A stretch of DNA of 64,000 nucleotides from contig CANMXJ010000007.1 in the NCBI GenBank assembly GCA_947501805.1, positions 1 to 64,000 on the forward strand, in the 5' to 3' direction. Both the position numbers and the translations under genes were made by a program. Numbering within the stretch: position 1 is the first letter of the stretch; the number at the start of each line of letters is the position of its first letter. Origin of the DNA: an uncultured Sulfitobacter sp. (lineage in GTDB: Bacteria; Pseudomonadota; Alphaproteobacteria; Rhodobacterales; Rhodobacteraceae). This document shows, piece after piece, positions 41,717-51,128 of the stretch. The notes beneath the pieces were generated by a model. It searched no databases, was not told where the DNA came from, and saw only the letters and a program-made list of their open reading frames with translations.

Positions 41717-42663
41717 TGGATTTAACGCCTGCCCCTCTGTTTACCGACGTGCACCCCGGCCCTGCGGGCGGGGTTGCGCATTGGATGATGACTTCGGACA
41801 ACAAACGGATCAGGGTGGCACATTGGCCGCTTGACGGTGCCAAAGGAACAGTACTGCTTTTCCCTGGACGCACCGAATACATTGAGAAATATGGCGTTAC
41901 CGCTGGCGATCTTTCTGCGCGGGGACTGGCGACAATGGCAATTGACTGGCGCGGTCAGGGGTTGGCCGACCGGCTTTTGGATGACCCGCTGGTAGGCCAT
42001 GTTGATGCGTTTCCGGATTATCAAAAAGACGTGGCCGCGATGATGCGGGCGGCGCGCAGCTTTGGCCTGCCGCGCCCCTATTTTATGCTGGCGCATTCGA
42101 TGGGCGGCTGCATCGGTTTACGCGCCGTGATGGAGGGAATCGGTGTGCAGGCCGCAGCCTTTACAGGGCCGATGTGGGGCATCTACGTCAAACCCCATTT
42201 GCGCGGATTGGCAAGGGTGCTGGCCCACGTCATGCCGCGCATTGGCAACGGACACGGTCTGCCTCCGGGGACCAAAATAACCCCTTACGTTCTGAACGAA
42301 CCGTTCGCGGACAACATGCTGACAACGGATGCATGCATGTTCAACATGATGCGTGATCAACTCGCGGCTCACCCCGAACTTAGCCTGGGCGGTCCGAGCT
42401 ACATTTGGTTGCGCGAAGCTTTTGCGGAAACCCTGCATCTGTCCCAACGTGCAGCCCCGAACCTGCCAGCAATTTCATGGTTGGGCACAAACGAACGGAT
42501 TGTCGCCGTGCCGACCATCTATGAGCGGATGCAGAACTGGACCGGCGGCTGGCTCGAACTGGTCGAAGGCGCGGAACACGAGGTTCTGATGGAACAGGAA
42601 AGTATTCGGCGACCCGTAATGGACGGAATGGAAAAGCTGTTTCTGGGAACCGTCACAACCTGA
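41716..42663 (+). CDS. Alpha/beta-hydrolase (lysophospholipase-like)
   Basis: A 315-residue serine hydrolase. GTVLLFPGRTEYIEKYGVTA gives the oxyanion region, and AHSMGGCIG holds the nucleophile Ser (residue about 126), followed by the cap domain. The acid and His positions are likely LGTNERIVAV (Glu/Asp side) and GAEHEVLMEQ (His). The family includes lysophospholipase and monoglyceride lipase types (PldB-like). Coupled to the SCP2-domain gene; a lipid substrate is the natural inference. Confidence 0.88.
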   Translation: MDLTPAPLFTDVHPGPAGGVAHWMMTSDNKRIRVAHWPLDGAKGTVLLFPGRTEYIEKYGVTAGDLSARGLATMAIDWRGQGLADRLLDDPLVGHVDAFPDYQKDVAAMMRAARSFGLPRPYFMLAHSMGGCIGLRAVMEGIGVQAAAFTGPMWGIYVKPHLRGLARVLAHVMPRIGNGHGLPPGTKITPYVLNEPFADNMLTTDACMFNMMRDQLAAHPELSLGGPSYIWLREAFAETLHLSQRAAPNLPAISWLGTNERIVAVPTIYERMQNWTGGWLELVEGAEHEVLMEQESIRRPVMDGMEKLFLGTVTT

Positions 42664-42711
42664 TCCGCTCAAAGCCTTTGAATTGTCCACGAATGGTCTA
42701 GTTTTATCGGA

Positions 42712-43725
42712 ATGACACGTAACCCCGTTCTGACCTTCACAGACAAAGGCATCTACTGCCCCGCCGGTGATTTTTACATTGACCCTTGGCGTCCTGTCGA
42801 GCGAGCGTTGATCACCCATGGCCACGCGGACCATGCGCGCTGGGGTATGGGGACATATCTGGCCACACATGCCGCATTGCCCGTTATGCGCCATCGACTT
42901 GGGGATATCTCAGCCGAAGGCATCGCATTCGGAGAAGTCCGCCAGATCGGTGACGCCCGCGTTTCATTCCATCCTGCAGGGCATGTGCCGGGATCTGCGC
43001 AAATTCGGGTCGAGGTCGCGGGTGAGGTGTTTGTGGCCTCCGGCGACTATAAAATTGTAGATGACGGGTTATCCGAACCCTTTGAGCCGATCAAATGTCA
43101 CCACTTCATCACCGAGAGCACCTTTGGCCTACCCGTTTTCCGTTGGGCCGAACAACGCGATGTCGCGGCAGAGATCAACGCATGGTGGGCCGCTTGCGCA
43201 GCAGCAGGAAAGACCGCGTTTCTAGGGGCTTACGCGCTTGGCAAGGCACAGCGGCTGATGACTATGCTGGACGCGGATATTGGACCATTACTCACCCATA
43301 CAGCGGTCGAGAACACCAACACGATCCTGCGCAATCAGGGCGTTGCCTTGCCTGATACCGTGCTTGCCAATGGAGAGCTGAACCCAAAGGATCACCCCCG
43401 CGCGATTGTTATCGCGCCACCCTCCGCTCTTGGCAGCGCATGGGCGCGCAAATTCGGGCCGCAGGAAACTGGATTTGCCTCCGGCTGGATGGCGGTAAGG
43501 GGCATCCGGCGCCGGCGCGCCGGGGATCGGGGGTTCGTGATTTCGGACCACGCGGATTGGGCTGGCTTGGTATCTGCGATCAGAGATACAGAAGCCGAAA
43601 ACATATATGTAACACATGGTTACACTGACATCTTCACGCGATACCTGAATGAAAATGGATGGAACGCAAAAGTGGTTCCAACCCAGTTTGAGGGCGAAAC
43701 CCTCGATCAAGGGGAAGAGGCATGA
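42712..43725 (+). CDS. Ligase-associated DNA exonuclease (metallo-beta-lactamase/beta-CASP)
   Basis: A 337-residue metallo-beta-lactamase-fold nuclease. The HxHxDH signature is ITHGHADHARWG (residues about 33-44), later metal ligands are in FHPAGHVPGSAQIRVE and FVASGDYKIVDD, and beta-CASP-like elements are in the second half (VISDHADWAGLV). This family is the exonuclease partner of a bacterial ATP-dependent DNA ligase. Its TGA overlaps the ligase ATG (ATGA). Probable role: end trimming in DNA repair. Confidence 0.93.
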   Translation: MTRNPVLTFTDKGIYCPAGDFYIDPWRPVERALITHGHADHARWGMGTYLATHAALPVMRHRLGDISAEGIAFGEVRQIGDARVSFHPAGHVPGSAQIRVEVAGEVFVASGDYKIVDDGLSEPFEPIKCHHFITESTFGLPVFRWAEQRDVAAEINAWWAACAAAGKTAFLGAYALGKAQRLMTMLDADIGPLLTHTAVENTNTILRNQGVALPDTVLANGELNPKDHPRAIVIAPPSALGSAWARKFGPQETGFASGWMAVRGIRRRRAGDRGFVISDHADWAGLVSAIRDTEAENIYVTHGYTDIFTRYLNENGWNAKVVPTQFEGETLDQGEEA

Positions 43726-45320
43726 AACGTTTTGCCACCTTGTTTAACACAATTGATCAAAGCACAAAAACATCCGTAAAAGTAACAGCCCTGGCCGGCT
43801 ATTTCGCTGAAGCCGAAGAGGCGGACAGGCTCTGGACCGTTGCGCTTTTCTCGGGCCGCCGTCCTAAACGTGCCGTCACAACCACCCGCCTGCGCGAATG
43901 GGCCGCCGAGGTGTCTGAAGTGCCCCTTTGGCTGTTTGAGGACAGCTATGCGATTGTTGGTGATCTGGCTGAAACCATTGCGCTGGTTCTGCCCCCGAAC
44001 AGCGAAACCTCTAATCAAAGTCTTTCGCATTGGATCAAAGCCTTACGCGATCTTTCTAATGTCGATGACCTCGAACGCAAGAGATTTGTCCTAAGGGCAT
44101 GGAAAACCTTGGGCGGCACCGAACGCTTTGTCTTTAACAAGCTGATCACGGGCGGGTTTCGCGTGGGGGTAAGCCAGAAACTGATGACCCGTGCGCTTGC
44201 CCAATCAACCGGCAAACCCGAAGCGGAACTTGCGCACAGGCTAATGGGCAACTGGCACCCGGATGACGTGACATGGCACAGCCTGATCGAAGCCGAAGAC
44301 GCCAGCGCTGACGCCTCGCGTCCCTACCCGTTCTACCTTGCGCATGCACTCGAGGACGGTCCCGAACCGCTTGGCGATCCACTCGATTGGCGGGCAGAAT
44401 GGAAATGGGATGGCATTCGCGGCCAATTGATCCTGCGCGATGGCAGCTACTTTGTGTGGTCCCGCGGTGAGGAGTTGATGACGGACCGCTTTCCTGAACT
44501 GGCCCGTGCCATCGACCACCTCCCGTCAGGCACTGTATTGGACGGAGAATTGCTTGTCTGGCAAGCTGGTGCCGATAAGCCCTCTTCTTTCAACACATTG
44601 CAGGCGCGCATCGGGCGCAAGACTGTCCCCAAAAAGCTGCTGTCAGAAGCACCGGTTGTCCTGCACGCATATGATCTTCTGGAGTGGCAAGGTGCAGATA
44701 TTCGCACCCTGCCCTTCACCAAGCGCCGCAACCTGTTGGAAACTGCCTGCGCTGATCTGCCAGCGGATGCGCCCGTAAGACTTTCGCCGCAGCATCGCTT
44801 TGCAGAATGGGACAGGCTCGCAGATATCCGCGCCACGGCCCGCGAGGAGAACGCCGAAGGCCTCATGATCAAACGCGCCGACAGTCCCTATTTGTCGGGC
44901 CGCAAGAAAGGCGACTGGTGGAAATGGAAGCTGGACCCGCTGACGATTGACGCTGTGATGATCTATGCGCAGGCTGGTTCTGGCAGGCGCGCAAACATGT
45001 TCACGGACTACACATTCGCGGTCTGGCACGGCAACGATCTAGTCCCCTTCACCAAGGCCTACTCTGGCCTCACCGACAAGGAATTTATTGAAATCACCGC
45101 TTGGGTCAGAAAAAACACCCAGCAACGCTTTGGTCCGGTGCGCCAAGTCACCCCGCATCATGTGTTCGAGATTGCGTTTGAGGGCATTCAAGCGTCCAGC
45201 CGTCACAAATCGGGCGTCGCCCTGCGATTTCCGCGCATGAAACGCTGGCGGCAGGATAAACCGCTGCAAGAGGCCAATACGCTGGACGATCTGAACGAAA
45301 TGCTGCGTATCTATGGGTGA
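43722..45320 (+). CDS. ATP-dependent DNA ligase (cisATP-type)
   Basis: A 532-residue ligase: the N-terminal DNA-binding domain (residues 1-190), then the adenylation domain with the nucleophile Lys in AEWKWDGIRGQL (residue about 227) and the motif LDGELLVW. Motif V is WWKWKLDPLTID, and a C-terminal OB domain ends in the KSGVALRFPRMKRW ligase signature. A non-essential repair ligase beside the NAD-dependent LigA. It forms an operon with the exonuclease; the usual third partner, a DEXH helicase, is absent here. Confidence 0.95.
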   Translation: MKRFATLFNTIDQSTKTSVKVTALAGYFAEAEEADRLWTVALFSGRRPKRAVTTTRLREWAAEVSEVPLWLFEDSYAIVGDLAETIALVLPPNSETSNQSLSHWIKALRDLSNVDDLERKRFVLRAWKTLGGTERFVFNKLITGGFRVGVSQKLMTRALAQSTGKPEAELAHRLMGNWHPDDVTWHSLIEAEDASADASRPYPFYLAHALEDGPEPLGDPLDWRAEWKWDGIRGQLILRDGSYFVWSRGEELMTDRFPELARAIDHLPSGTVLDGELLVWQAGADKPSSFNTLQARIGRKTVPKKLLSEAPVVLHAYDLLEWQGADIRTLPFTKRRNLLETACADLPADAPVRLSPQHRFAEWDRLADIRATAREENAEGLMIKRADSPYLSGRKKGDWWKWKLDPLTIDAVMIYAQAGSGRRANMFTDYTFAVWHGNDLVPFTKAYSGLTDKEFIEITAWVRKNTQQRFGPVRQVTPHHVFEIAFEGIQASSRHKSGVALRFPRMKRWRQDKPLQEANTLDDLNEMLRIYG

Positions 45321-45383
45321 GCGGCGCTTGTTCCTTTGGCCTTTGACACATAGGTAAGAGCAAACAGTTTTGAGGTAGCACTA

Positions 45384-47204
45384 ATGTTTCAACTTCCCTT
45401 TCCCGTACGTGACGCCAATGCTAGCGGCGGCAACAAAGACCTTGGCGATCTTCCTGAATGGGATCTGAGTGATCTGTACACCGGCGAGGATGCGCCCGAA
45501 CTCAAGCGTGATCTGGACTGGCTCGAACAAGCCTGCGCCAGCTTTGCTGCTGATTATGAAGGAAAACTTGCAGATCTGGATGCCGCAGGTCTACTCGATT
45601 GTGTGCTGCGCAACGAAAAGATCAACCAGATCGCGGGCCGCATTATGTCCTTTGCGGGCTTGCGGTATTATCAGCTGACAACGGATGCGGATCGCGCAAA
45701 ATTCATGTCCGATTGTCAGGAAAAGATCACAAATTTCACCACACCTTTGGTGTTTTTCACACTTGAACTGAACAAACTGCCCGACGACCATCTTGGTAAG
45801 TTATTGGAGCAAAACCACGATCTGGCCCGCTACAAGCCGATTTTCGACCGCATCCGCGCCATGAAACCCTACCAACTGTCTGACGAGTTGGAAAAATTCC
45901 TGCACGATCTGGGCGTTGTCGGCGATGCTTGGGAGAGGATGTTTGACGAAACCATCGCGGGTCTGCAATTCGATGTGAATGGCGAAACCCTGGGCATCGA
46001 AGGCACGCTGAACTTGCTGACCGATCCGAAACGCGAAAACCGCGAGGCCGCCGCACGTGAGCTGGCAGAAGTATTTGGCGAAAATGTGAAAACCTTCGCC
46101 CGTGTGCATAACACGCAAGCCAAGGAAAAAGAGATCATCGACCGCTGGCGCGGGATGGAAACCGCACAAACCGGCCGCCACCTGAGCAATCAGGTAGAAC
46201 CCGAAGTGGTTGAGGCGCTGCGCAACGCGGTAGTGAACGCCTACCCCAAGCTAAGCCACCGTTATTATGAACTTAAACGCAAATGGCTTGGCCTTGACGT
46301 GATGCAGGTCTGGGACCGCAACGCCCCCCTGCCGATGGAAGACCCGCGCATCGTGGATTGGGCCGCAGCCGAGAAAACCGTGATGGACGCCTACACCGCA
46401 TTTGATCCGCGCATGGGCGAGTTGGCCAAACCGTTCTTCACAGAAGGCTGGATTGATGCAGGCGTAAAACCGGGCAAGGCACCGGGGGCTTTTGCGCATC
46501 CAACGGTGACGGATGTGCATCCCTATGTGATGCTGAATTACTTGGGAAAACCACGCGATGTCATGACCTTGGCGCATGAGTTGGGCCACGGCGTGCATCA
46601 GGTTTTGGCCGCAGGTCAGGGCGAGATGTTGTCCTCCACACCGCTGACTTTGGCGGAAACGGCATCGGTCTTTGGTGAAATGCTGACCTTCCGCAAGATG
46701 TTGGACGGGGCCAAGACCGATACAGAGCGCAAGGTGCTGCTGGCCGGCAAGGTGGAGGACATGATCAACACGGTTGTCCGCCAGATCGCGTTTTATGACT
46801 TTGAGTGCAAACTCCATGCTGCACGCCGTCAGGGCGAGTTAACCCCCGATGACATCAACGCGTTGTGGATGTCAGTGCAGGCGGAATCGCTTGGACCGGC
46901 CTTTGAGTTTATGGACGGATACGAGACCTTCTGGGCCTATATTCCGCATTTTGTGCATTCCCCCTTCTACGTCTACGCCTACGCCTTTGGTGACGGCTTG
47001 GTGAACGCACTCTATGCAGTCTACGCAGAGGGCGAGGAGGGATTCGAAGAAAAGTACTTCGACATGCTCAAGGCGGGTGGATCAAAGCACCACAAGGAAT
47101 TGTTGGCCCCGTTTGGGCTGGATGCCTCTGATCCCGCATTCTGGGACAAGGGCCTGTCGATGATTTCAGGCTTTATTGATGAGTTGGAAGCGATAGAGGG
47201 TTAA
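45384..47204 (+). CDS. pepF: Oligoendopeptidase F (M3 metallopeptidase)
   Basis: A 606-residue zinc peptidase of family M3. The catalytic motif is MTLAHELGHGVHQVLA (HExxH at residues about 397-401), and the third ligand is in PLTLAETASVFGEM. Other marks are KPGKAPGAFAHPTVTDVHPY and the final GGSKHHKELLAPFGLD. Cytosolic, degrades small peptides. GAGG lies upstream of the ATG. Monocistronic. Confidence 0.95.
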   Translation: MFQLPFPVRDANASGGNKDLGDLPEWDLSDLYTGEDAPELKRDLDWLEQACASFAADYEGKLADLDAAGLLDCVLRNEKINQIAGRIMSFAGLRYYQLTTDADRAKFMSDCQEKITNFTTPLVFFTLELNKLPDDHLGKLLEQNHDLARYKPIFDRIRAMKPYQLSDELEKFLHDLGVVGDAWERMFDETIAGLQFDVNGETLGIEGTLNLLTDPKRENREAAARELAEVFGENVKTFARVHNTQAKEKEIIDRWRGMETAQTGRHLSNQVEPEVVEALRNAVVNAYPKLSHRYYELKRKWLGLDVMQVWDRNAPLPMEDPRIVDWAAAEKTVMDAYTAFDPRMGELAKPFFTEGWIDAGVKPGKAPGAFAHPTVTDVHPYVMLNYLGKPRDVMTLAHELGHGVHQVLAAGQGEMLSSTPLTLAETASVFGEMLTFRKMLDGAKTDTERKVLLAGKVEDMINTVVRQIAFYDFECKLHAARRQGELTPDDINALWMSVQAESLGPAFEFMDGYETFWAYIPHFVHSPFYVYAYAFGDGLVNALYAVYAEGEEGFEEKYFDMLKAGGSKHHKELLAPFGLDASDPAFWDKGLSMISGFIDELEAIEG

Positions 47205-47214
47205 TCCACCCACC

Positions 47215-47457
47215 CTAAATCTTTGAATGCGTCCCGTCACACAGGGGCGCATTCGCGCTGTGTTTACAGCCGCAAAAGAACACCGGTTTGCTTTCTGTTG
47301 CCTCATACTTCACTGGCGCAAAAGACGTTTCCTTGTGTGATCCATCACAAAACGGCTGTTTTGCGGATTGCCCGCACGTGCAGTAAAAATAAGTCTTGCC
47401 CTCTTCCACCTCCACCCGGAACGGAGATTTTTGCGCAATATTGGGTGTCTCTGACAT
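47215..47457 (-). CDS. Tandem CDGSH iron-sulfur protein
   Basis: An 80-residue protein with two CDGSH-type 2Fe-2S sites: FYCTCGQSAKQPFCDGSHKE and VFFCGCKHSANAPLCDGTHS. Each has the CxC...CxxxH ligand set (three Cys, one His). Redox or iron-sulfur-transfer function in the cytoplasm is likely for bacterial members. It is convergent with pepF, with 10 bases between the stops. Confidence 0.93.
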   Translation of the reverse strand: MSETPNIAQKSPFRVEVEEGKTYFYCTCGQSAKQPFCDGSHKETSFAPVKYEATESKPVFFCGCKHSANAPLCDGTHSKI

Positions 47458-47544
47458 AGGCTGGCCTTTCTAAACTGACTGTCACGACAGGATATCAGTC
47501 GCGTTAAAATCCCGCAAATACGGGCGATGTACGGCAGCATAAGG

Positions 47545-48573
47545 TCAATCGTTCCATGCGTAACAGCCAACACCATCCCGCTTGAGCGGCCTGCTGAACG
47601 GGACGGCGTAATCAACTTGCGTATTCCACTGGCCAAAACTTGGTGCGCGCGGGTTCACCACATTGAAATCAAACTGAAAGTCCCCGCCTGTGCGAAACTT
47701 CCAGCCCTTGCAAACGGTCGTTAACTCTTGCCGCATCACCCAGTTGTTCGAGGCATTAAACCGGTCATATCCAGGCAACCCCTTGGATTGCGACAGCCAG
47801 CAATACTCGGCCAGCCCGCGTGACATCAAGTGTTCGCAAACCAGCCCGCCGCCATAGGCCCCCAGCTTGAAGTTGATCCCTGTCCTGCTGGCGAAGTTGG
47901 TAAAGACATTCTGAAGATCGCGAAAGTAGTTTTCGATATGGGGTAGGATATCATCCGGCCCATGCTTGCCCAAGCTCCCGCCGAATAGTGACACGCCTTC
48001 CTCCAAATATAGGTCGTAGAACTCCTTGTGCTTGCGGTATGCACCTGCCCCCATGCTTTTTTTCAGGGTCGCTTCGCGGGTTGCACTGATCGCCCCACCT
48101 TTGCTCTTCGCATATTCATAATTCGCCGATTGCAACGCGCCGTCCACACCATCCACCCCGAAATAGATCGCGGACCCGTTGGGTTGGCCGTTCGCAAGCG
48201 CCAGTTCTATCGCGCGTTGCGCATCCAGCGTGCCGCGCCCCGGCGTGACAAAGGTCATCGGATTGTCGTTATTGTGCTGAAACACAGCGAGCAGACTGAA
48301 TCCAGCAGACAAAATCGCTCGTGTTTCTTCTGGCACCAGCGTCTTGCAGGGCAGCGTTTCAGCGACGTTATCATAGTACCGAATGACGGTATCCACACCA
48401 AGATCGCGTAGCGCGACAAGACCGGACTTGCCATTGCGCGACTGAAGCTCTGTTAGCGGATGAGACGCATCAATCGCCGTCATGCCAGAGTGTGACTGAC
48501 AGGCGGGTCCGGCAATCGCAGCAGTGTTCGCAACTGAAAATGCAATAAAAAAAAGGATATGTCGAAAAGGCAT
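47545..48573 (-). CDS. Exported DUF1906 (glycoside-hydrolase-like) protein
   Basis: A 342-residue protein with a signal peptide (RHILFFIAFSVANTAAIAG) and a DUF1906 barrel-like domain: GMTAIDASHPLTELQSRNGK, VDTVIRYYDNVAETLPCKTL, and YFGVDGVDGALQSANYEYAK, where the Asp pair is in the position of GH25-like acids. Other members are found in peptidoglycan-binding or secreted proteins and are suspected to cleave glycan; activity is not established. Several Cys suggest disulfides. GGAGGG precedes the ATG. Confidence 0.85.
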   Translation of the reverse strand: MPFRHILFFIAFSVANTAAIAGPACQSHSGMTAIDASHPLTELQSRNGKSGLVALRDLGVDTVIRYYDNVAETLPCKTLVPEETRAILSAGFSLLAVFQHNNDNPMTFVTPGRGTLDAQRAIELALANGQPNGSAIYFGVDGVDGALQSANYEYAKSKGGAISATREATLKKSMGAGAYRKHKEFYDLYLEEGVSLFGGSLGKHGPDDILPHIENYFRDLQNVFTNFASRTGINFKLGAYGGGLVCEHLMSRGLAEYCWLSQSKGLPGYDRFNASNNWVMRQELTTVCKGWKFRTGGDFQFDFNVVNPRAPSFGQWNTQVDYAVPFSRPLKRDGVGCYAWND

Positions 48574-48674
48574 TGGAACCCTCCAGTTTGGAAAGGCACC
48601 CGAAAAAGGGGCAAAGAAACGTCAGAACCAGCCTGACGTACAAAGGGTACTCCAATTTTTGGATTCAGCCGCAC

Positions 48675-48944
48675 TTATTTCAACTGGCTGTCCTTTGATC
48701 CACGCCGGTTGATCCCACCGCGTGCCTGAAATTTGGCATCGCGTTCGCGCACGCAGTCGATACACAGCTTCACACCCGGCAAAGCTGCGCGGCGCGCTTC
48801 TGGAATTGGTTCTTCGCATTCAGCGCAATGGGTCAGGCTTTCGCCGACCGGCGTCTTGCGGGCCTTGAGCCGCGCGAGTTCATCGTTGATGGACGCTTCG
48901 ATCTGTTCGGACACAGCGCCATCTTTTGCCCAACCGCCTGCCAT
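48675..48944 (-). CDS. DksA/TraR-family zinc-finger protein
   Basis: An 89-residue protein with the zinc finger CAECEEPIPEARRAALPGVK followed by LCIDC (residues about 40-64) and a short N-terminal helix. Shorter than DksA (no long coiled coil), so like TraR or YbiI, which bind RNA polymerase's secondary channel in part. GGAGAGGG precedes the ATG. A role in transcription control is inferred from the family. Confidence 0.88.
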   Translation of the reverse strand: MAGGWAKDGAVSEQIEASINDELARLKARKTPVGESLTHCAECEEPIPEARRAALPGVKLCIDCVRERDAKFQARGGINRRGSKDSQLK

Positions 48945-48960
48945 ATCACCCTCTCCAAAT

Positions 48961-48991
48961 GAAAAACCCTGCCCGATGATGTGGGCAGGGT
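48961..48991 (-). terminator. Terminator of rpoH
   Basis: ACCCTGCCC (48966-48974) pairs with GGGCAGGGT (48983-48991), and the minus strand continues into a T-run. It is 26 bases past the rpoH stop. Confidence 0.85.
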
Positions 48992-49016
48992 CTGTGTTTC
49001 GTCAAGATCAAGGCGA

Positions 49017-49913
49017 TCAGGCGTCGGCCAGAAGACCCTTCTCTTTTGCCAACTCGCGCATGCGGTTTTGCAGTTTTTCGAAAGCCCGCACCTCGATCTG
49101 GCGGATACGCTCGCGGCTGACGTCATAGACAGCGCTCAAATCTTCCAGCGTGACTGTTTCGTCGCTCAAGCGGCGCTGGGTCAGGATGTCACGTTCGCGA
49201 TCATTCAGCACATCCATGGCCTCTGCCAGCATCTCGCGGCGGGTTTCCATCTCGTCCTTCTCGGCATAATCGCTGGCCTGATCGGCGTCTTCGTCTTCGA
49301 GCCAGTCCTGCCATTGCATCGTGCCCTCACCGTCCGAGCCGACCTGCGCGTTCAGTGACGCATCACCACCGGACATGCGCCGGTTCATGGAGACAACCTC
49401 GTCCTCGGTCACGCCCAGTTGGGTCGCGATTTTGGTCACGTTCTCAGGATGTAAATCGCCCTCTTCCAGCGCACCGATCTTGTTTTTCGCTTTACGCAGG
49501 TTAAAGAACAGTTTCTTCTGTCCAGAGGTCGTGCCGAGCTTCACAAGTGACCATGAACGCAGGACATATTCCTGAATGGACGCCCTGATCCACCACATGG
49601 CGTAGGTTGCCAATCGGAAGCCTTTTTCAGGGTCAAAGCGTTTCACCGCCTGCATCAGGCCCACGTTTGCCTCCGAAATCACTTCGGCCTGCGGCAACCC
49701 ATAGCCGCGATAGCCCATAGCGATTTTGGCCGCCAAACGAAGGTGCGAAGTCACCATCTTGTGCGCGGCTTCTGTGTCCTGCTCCTCGACCCAACGTTTG
49801 GCGAGCATGTATTCTTCTTCGGGTTCCAACAATGGAAACTTGCGGATTTCCTGCATATAGCGGTTCAGACCGCCTTCCGGCGTTGGTGCCGGCAGATTTG
49901 CATAATTGGCCAT
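49017..49913 (-). CDS. rpoH: RNA polymerase sigma-32 (heat-shock sigma factor)
   Basis: Directs RNA polymerase to heat-shock promoters. 298 residues: region 2 with LVTSHLRLAAKIAMGYRGYG-like residues and ATYAMWWIRASIQEYVLRSW, the RpoH-specific box around QKKLFFNLRK, and region 4.2 with VYDVSRERIRQIEVRAFEKL. GGAAAGGAACC precedes the ATG. It has its own terminator. The upstream inverted repeat at 50019-50053 could be part of its control. Rhodobacteraceae often carry two rpoH genes; only this one is visible. Confidence 0.97.
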   Translation of the reverse strand: MANYANLPAPTPEGGLNRYMQEIRKFPLLEPEEEYMLAKRWVEEQDTEAAHKMVTSHLRLAAKIAMGYRGYGLPQAEVISEANVGLMQAVKRFDPEKGFRLATYAMWWIRASIQEYVLRSWSLVKLGTTSGQKKLFFNLRKAKNKIGALEEGDLHPENVTKIATQLGVTEDEVVSMNRRMSGGDASLNAQVGSDGEGTMQWQDWLEDEDADQASDYAEKDEMETRREMLAEAMDVLNDRERDILTQRRLSDETVTLEDLSAVYDVSRERIRQIEVRAFEKLQNRMRELAKEKGLLADA

Positions 49914-50018
49914 GAGTGGTTCCTTTCCCTCGACTCCCGCATTTCTTGGTCTTTATGTTTACGGGCTTAACATCGATATGGTGCGACGTTTACCGCGATA
50001 CAAGGTATAGCCCGTCAG

Positions 50019-50053
50019 TTTTGTTCATATTGGCATAATATTAATGAACAAAA
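50019..50053. promoter_or_regulatory. Long inverted repeat upstream of rpoH
   Basis: TTTTGTTCAT (50019-50028) and ATGAACAAAA (50044-50053) form a perfect 10-base inverted repeat with a 15-base A/T-rich spacer, about 105 bases before the rpoH start and 40 bases after the rluD stop. Neither a G/C-rich stem nor a clean T-run is present, so an operator is likelier than a terminator. Confidence 0.5.
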
Positions 50054-50093
50054 GGTAACAACGCGATGCTTTCACGGGCATGTGTAGTTGATG

Positions 50094-51128
50094 TCAAACC
50101 GCCAGACGGACCTTGTCCAGCAGGTCCGCCATGTCCTGCGGCAAAGGCGCCTCAAACCGGACATTTTCGCCCGTTACAGGGTGTTCAAACCCGAGGACCG
50201 CAGCGTGCAATGCCTGTCTGTTGAATGCTTTGACCGCCTCCGCCGCGATGTCAGGCAAGGCCGCTTTGGGCAGCTTGCGTCGCCCACCATAAGTCGGATC
50301 GCCGACCAAACCATGTCCCGCGTGCGCCATATGCACGCGAATCTGATGGGTGCGACCGGTTTCAAGCCAGCATTCCATCAAGGCCAGAACGGGCGGTATT
50401 CCGAAACTCTCAATGGTGCGGGCGCGTGTAACGGCATGCCGACCGCCATGAAACAGCACCGCCTGGCGTTGACGATCGGTTTTGTGCCGCGCCAGTTGTG
50501 TGGTCATTTTCAAGATATTTCCGGGCTCGAATGACGCGCCCTTGATGCCGCGCAGGCGCGGATCATTTGCATCAGGCACGCCGTACACCAGCGCTTTGTA
50601 ATACCTTTCAACCGTATGTTTCTCGAATTGCTTGGCCAACCCGTGATGCGCTGCATCCGATTTGGCAACAACCAGCAAGCCACTGGTTTCCTTATCAATC
50701 CGGTGCACAATACCAGGGCGCTTCATGCCACCCACGCCTGACAGGTTGTCCCCGCAATGGGCCATCAGGGCATTGACCAAAGTGCCCGACGGGGTGCCGG
50801 GTGCCGGATGCACCACCATGCCTGTCGGCTTGTTCACAACCACCAGATCATCATCCTCGAACACCACCTCAAGCGGGATATCTTCGGGCAGAATATGACT
50901 GTCCTCGGCCTCTTCAACGCCGATTTCGACCACCTGCCCTTCCACAACTTTGGCACGTGGGTCGCGCACCACCTGCCCTGCAATTTTAACCGCGCCCTGC
51001 GCAAGCAATTTTCCCAAACGCGTACGCGACAGGTTCGCATCCTCTGGCACATCGCGCGCCAGCGCCTTATCAAGACGGGGCGGCGGGGTTTCGCCGAAAA
51101 CAAAGGTAATGGTGCGGTGCAAAGACAT
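50094..51128 (-). CDS. rluD: 23S rRNA pseudouridine synthase RluD
   Basis: A 344-residue pseudouridine synthase with an N-terminal S4 domain (residues about 15-80, LSRTRLGKLLAQGAVKIAGQ) and the catalytic domain: VNKPTGMVVHPAPGTPSGTL, GIVHRIDKETSGLLVVAKSD with the catalytic Asp, and TGRTHQIRVHMAHAGHGLVG. RluD modifies U1911, U1915 and U1917 in helix 69 of 23S rRNA; other RluA/C/D members are possible. The ATG at 51128 overlaps the divergent ATG at 51127 (shared CATG). Confidence 0.94.
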   Translation of the reverse strand: MSLHRTITFVFGETPPPRLDKALARDVPEDANLSRTRLGKLLAQGAVKIAGQVVRDPRAKVVEGQVVEIGVEEAEDSHILPEDIPLEVVFEDDDLVVVNKPTGMVVHPAPGTPSGTLVNALMAHCGDNLSGVGGMKRPGIVHRIDKETSGLLVVAKSDAAHHGLAKQFEKHTVERYYKALVYGVPDANDPRLRGIKGASFEPGNILKMTTQLARHKTDRQRQAVLFHGGRHAVTRARTIESFGIPPVLALMECWLETGRTHQIRVHMAHAGHGLVGDPTYGGRRKLPKAALPDIAAEAVKAFNRQALHAAVLGFEHPVTGENVRFEAPLPQDMADLLDKVRLAV

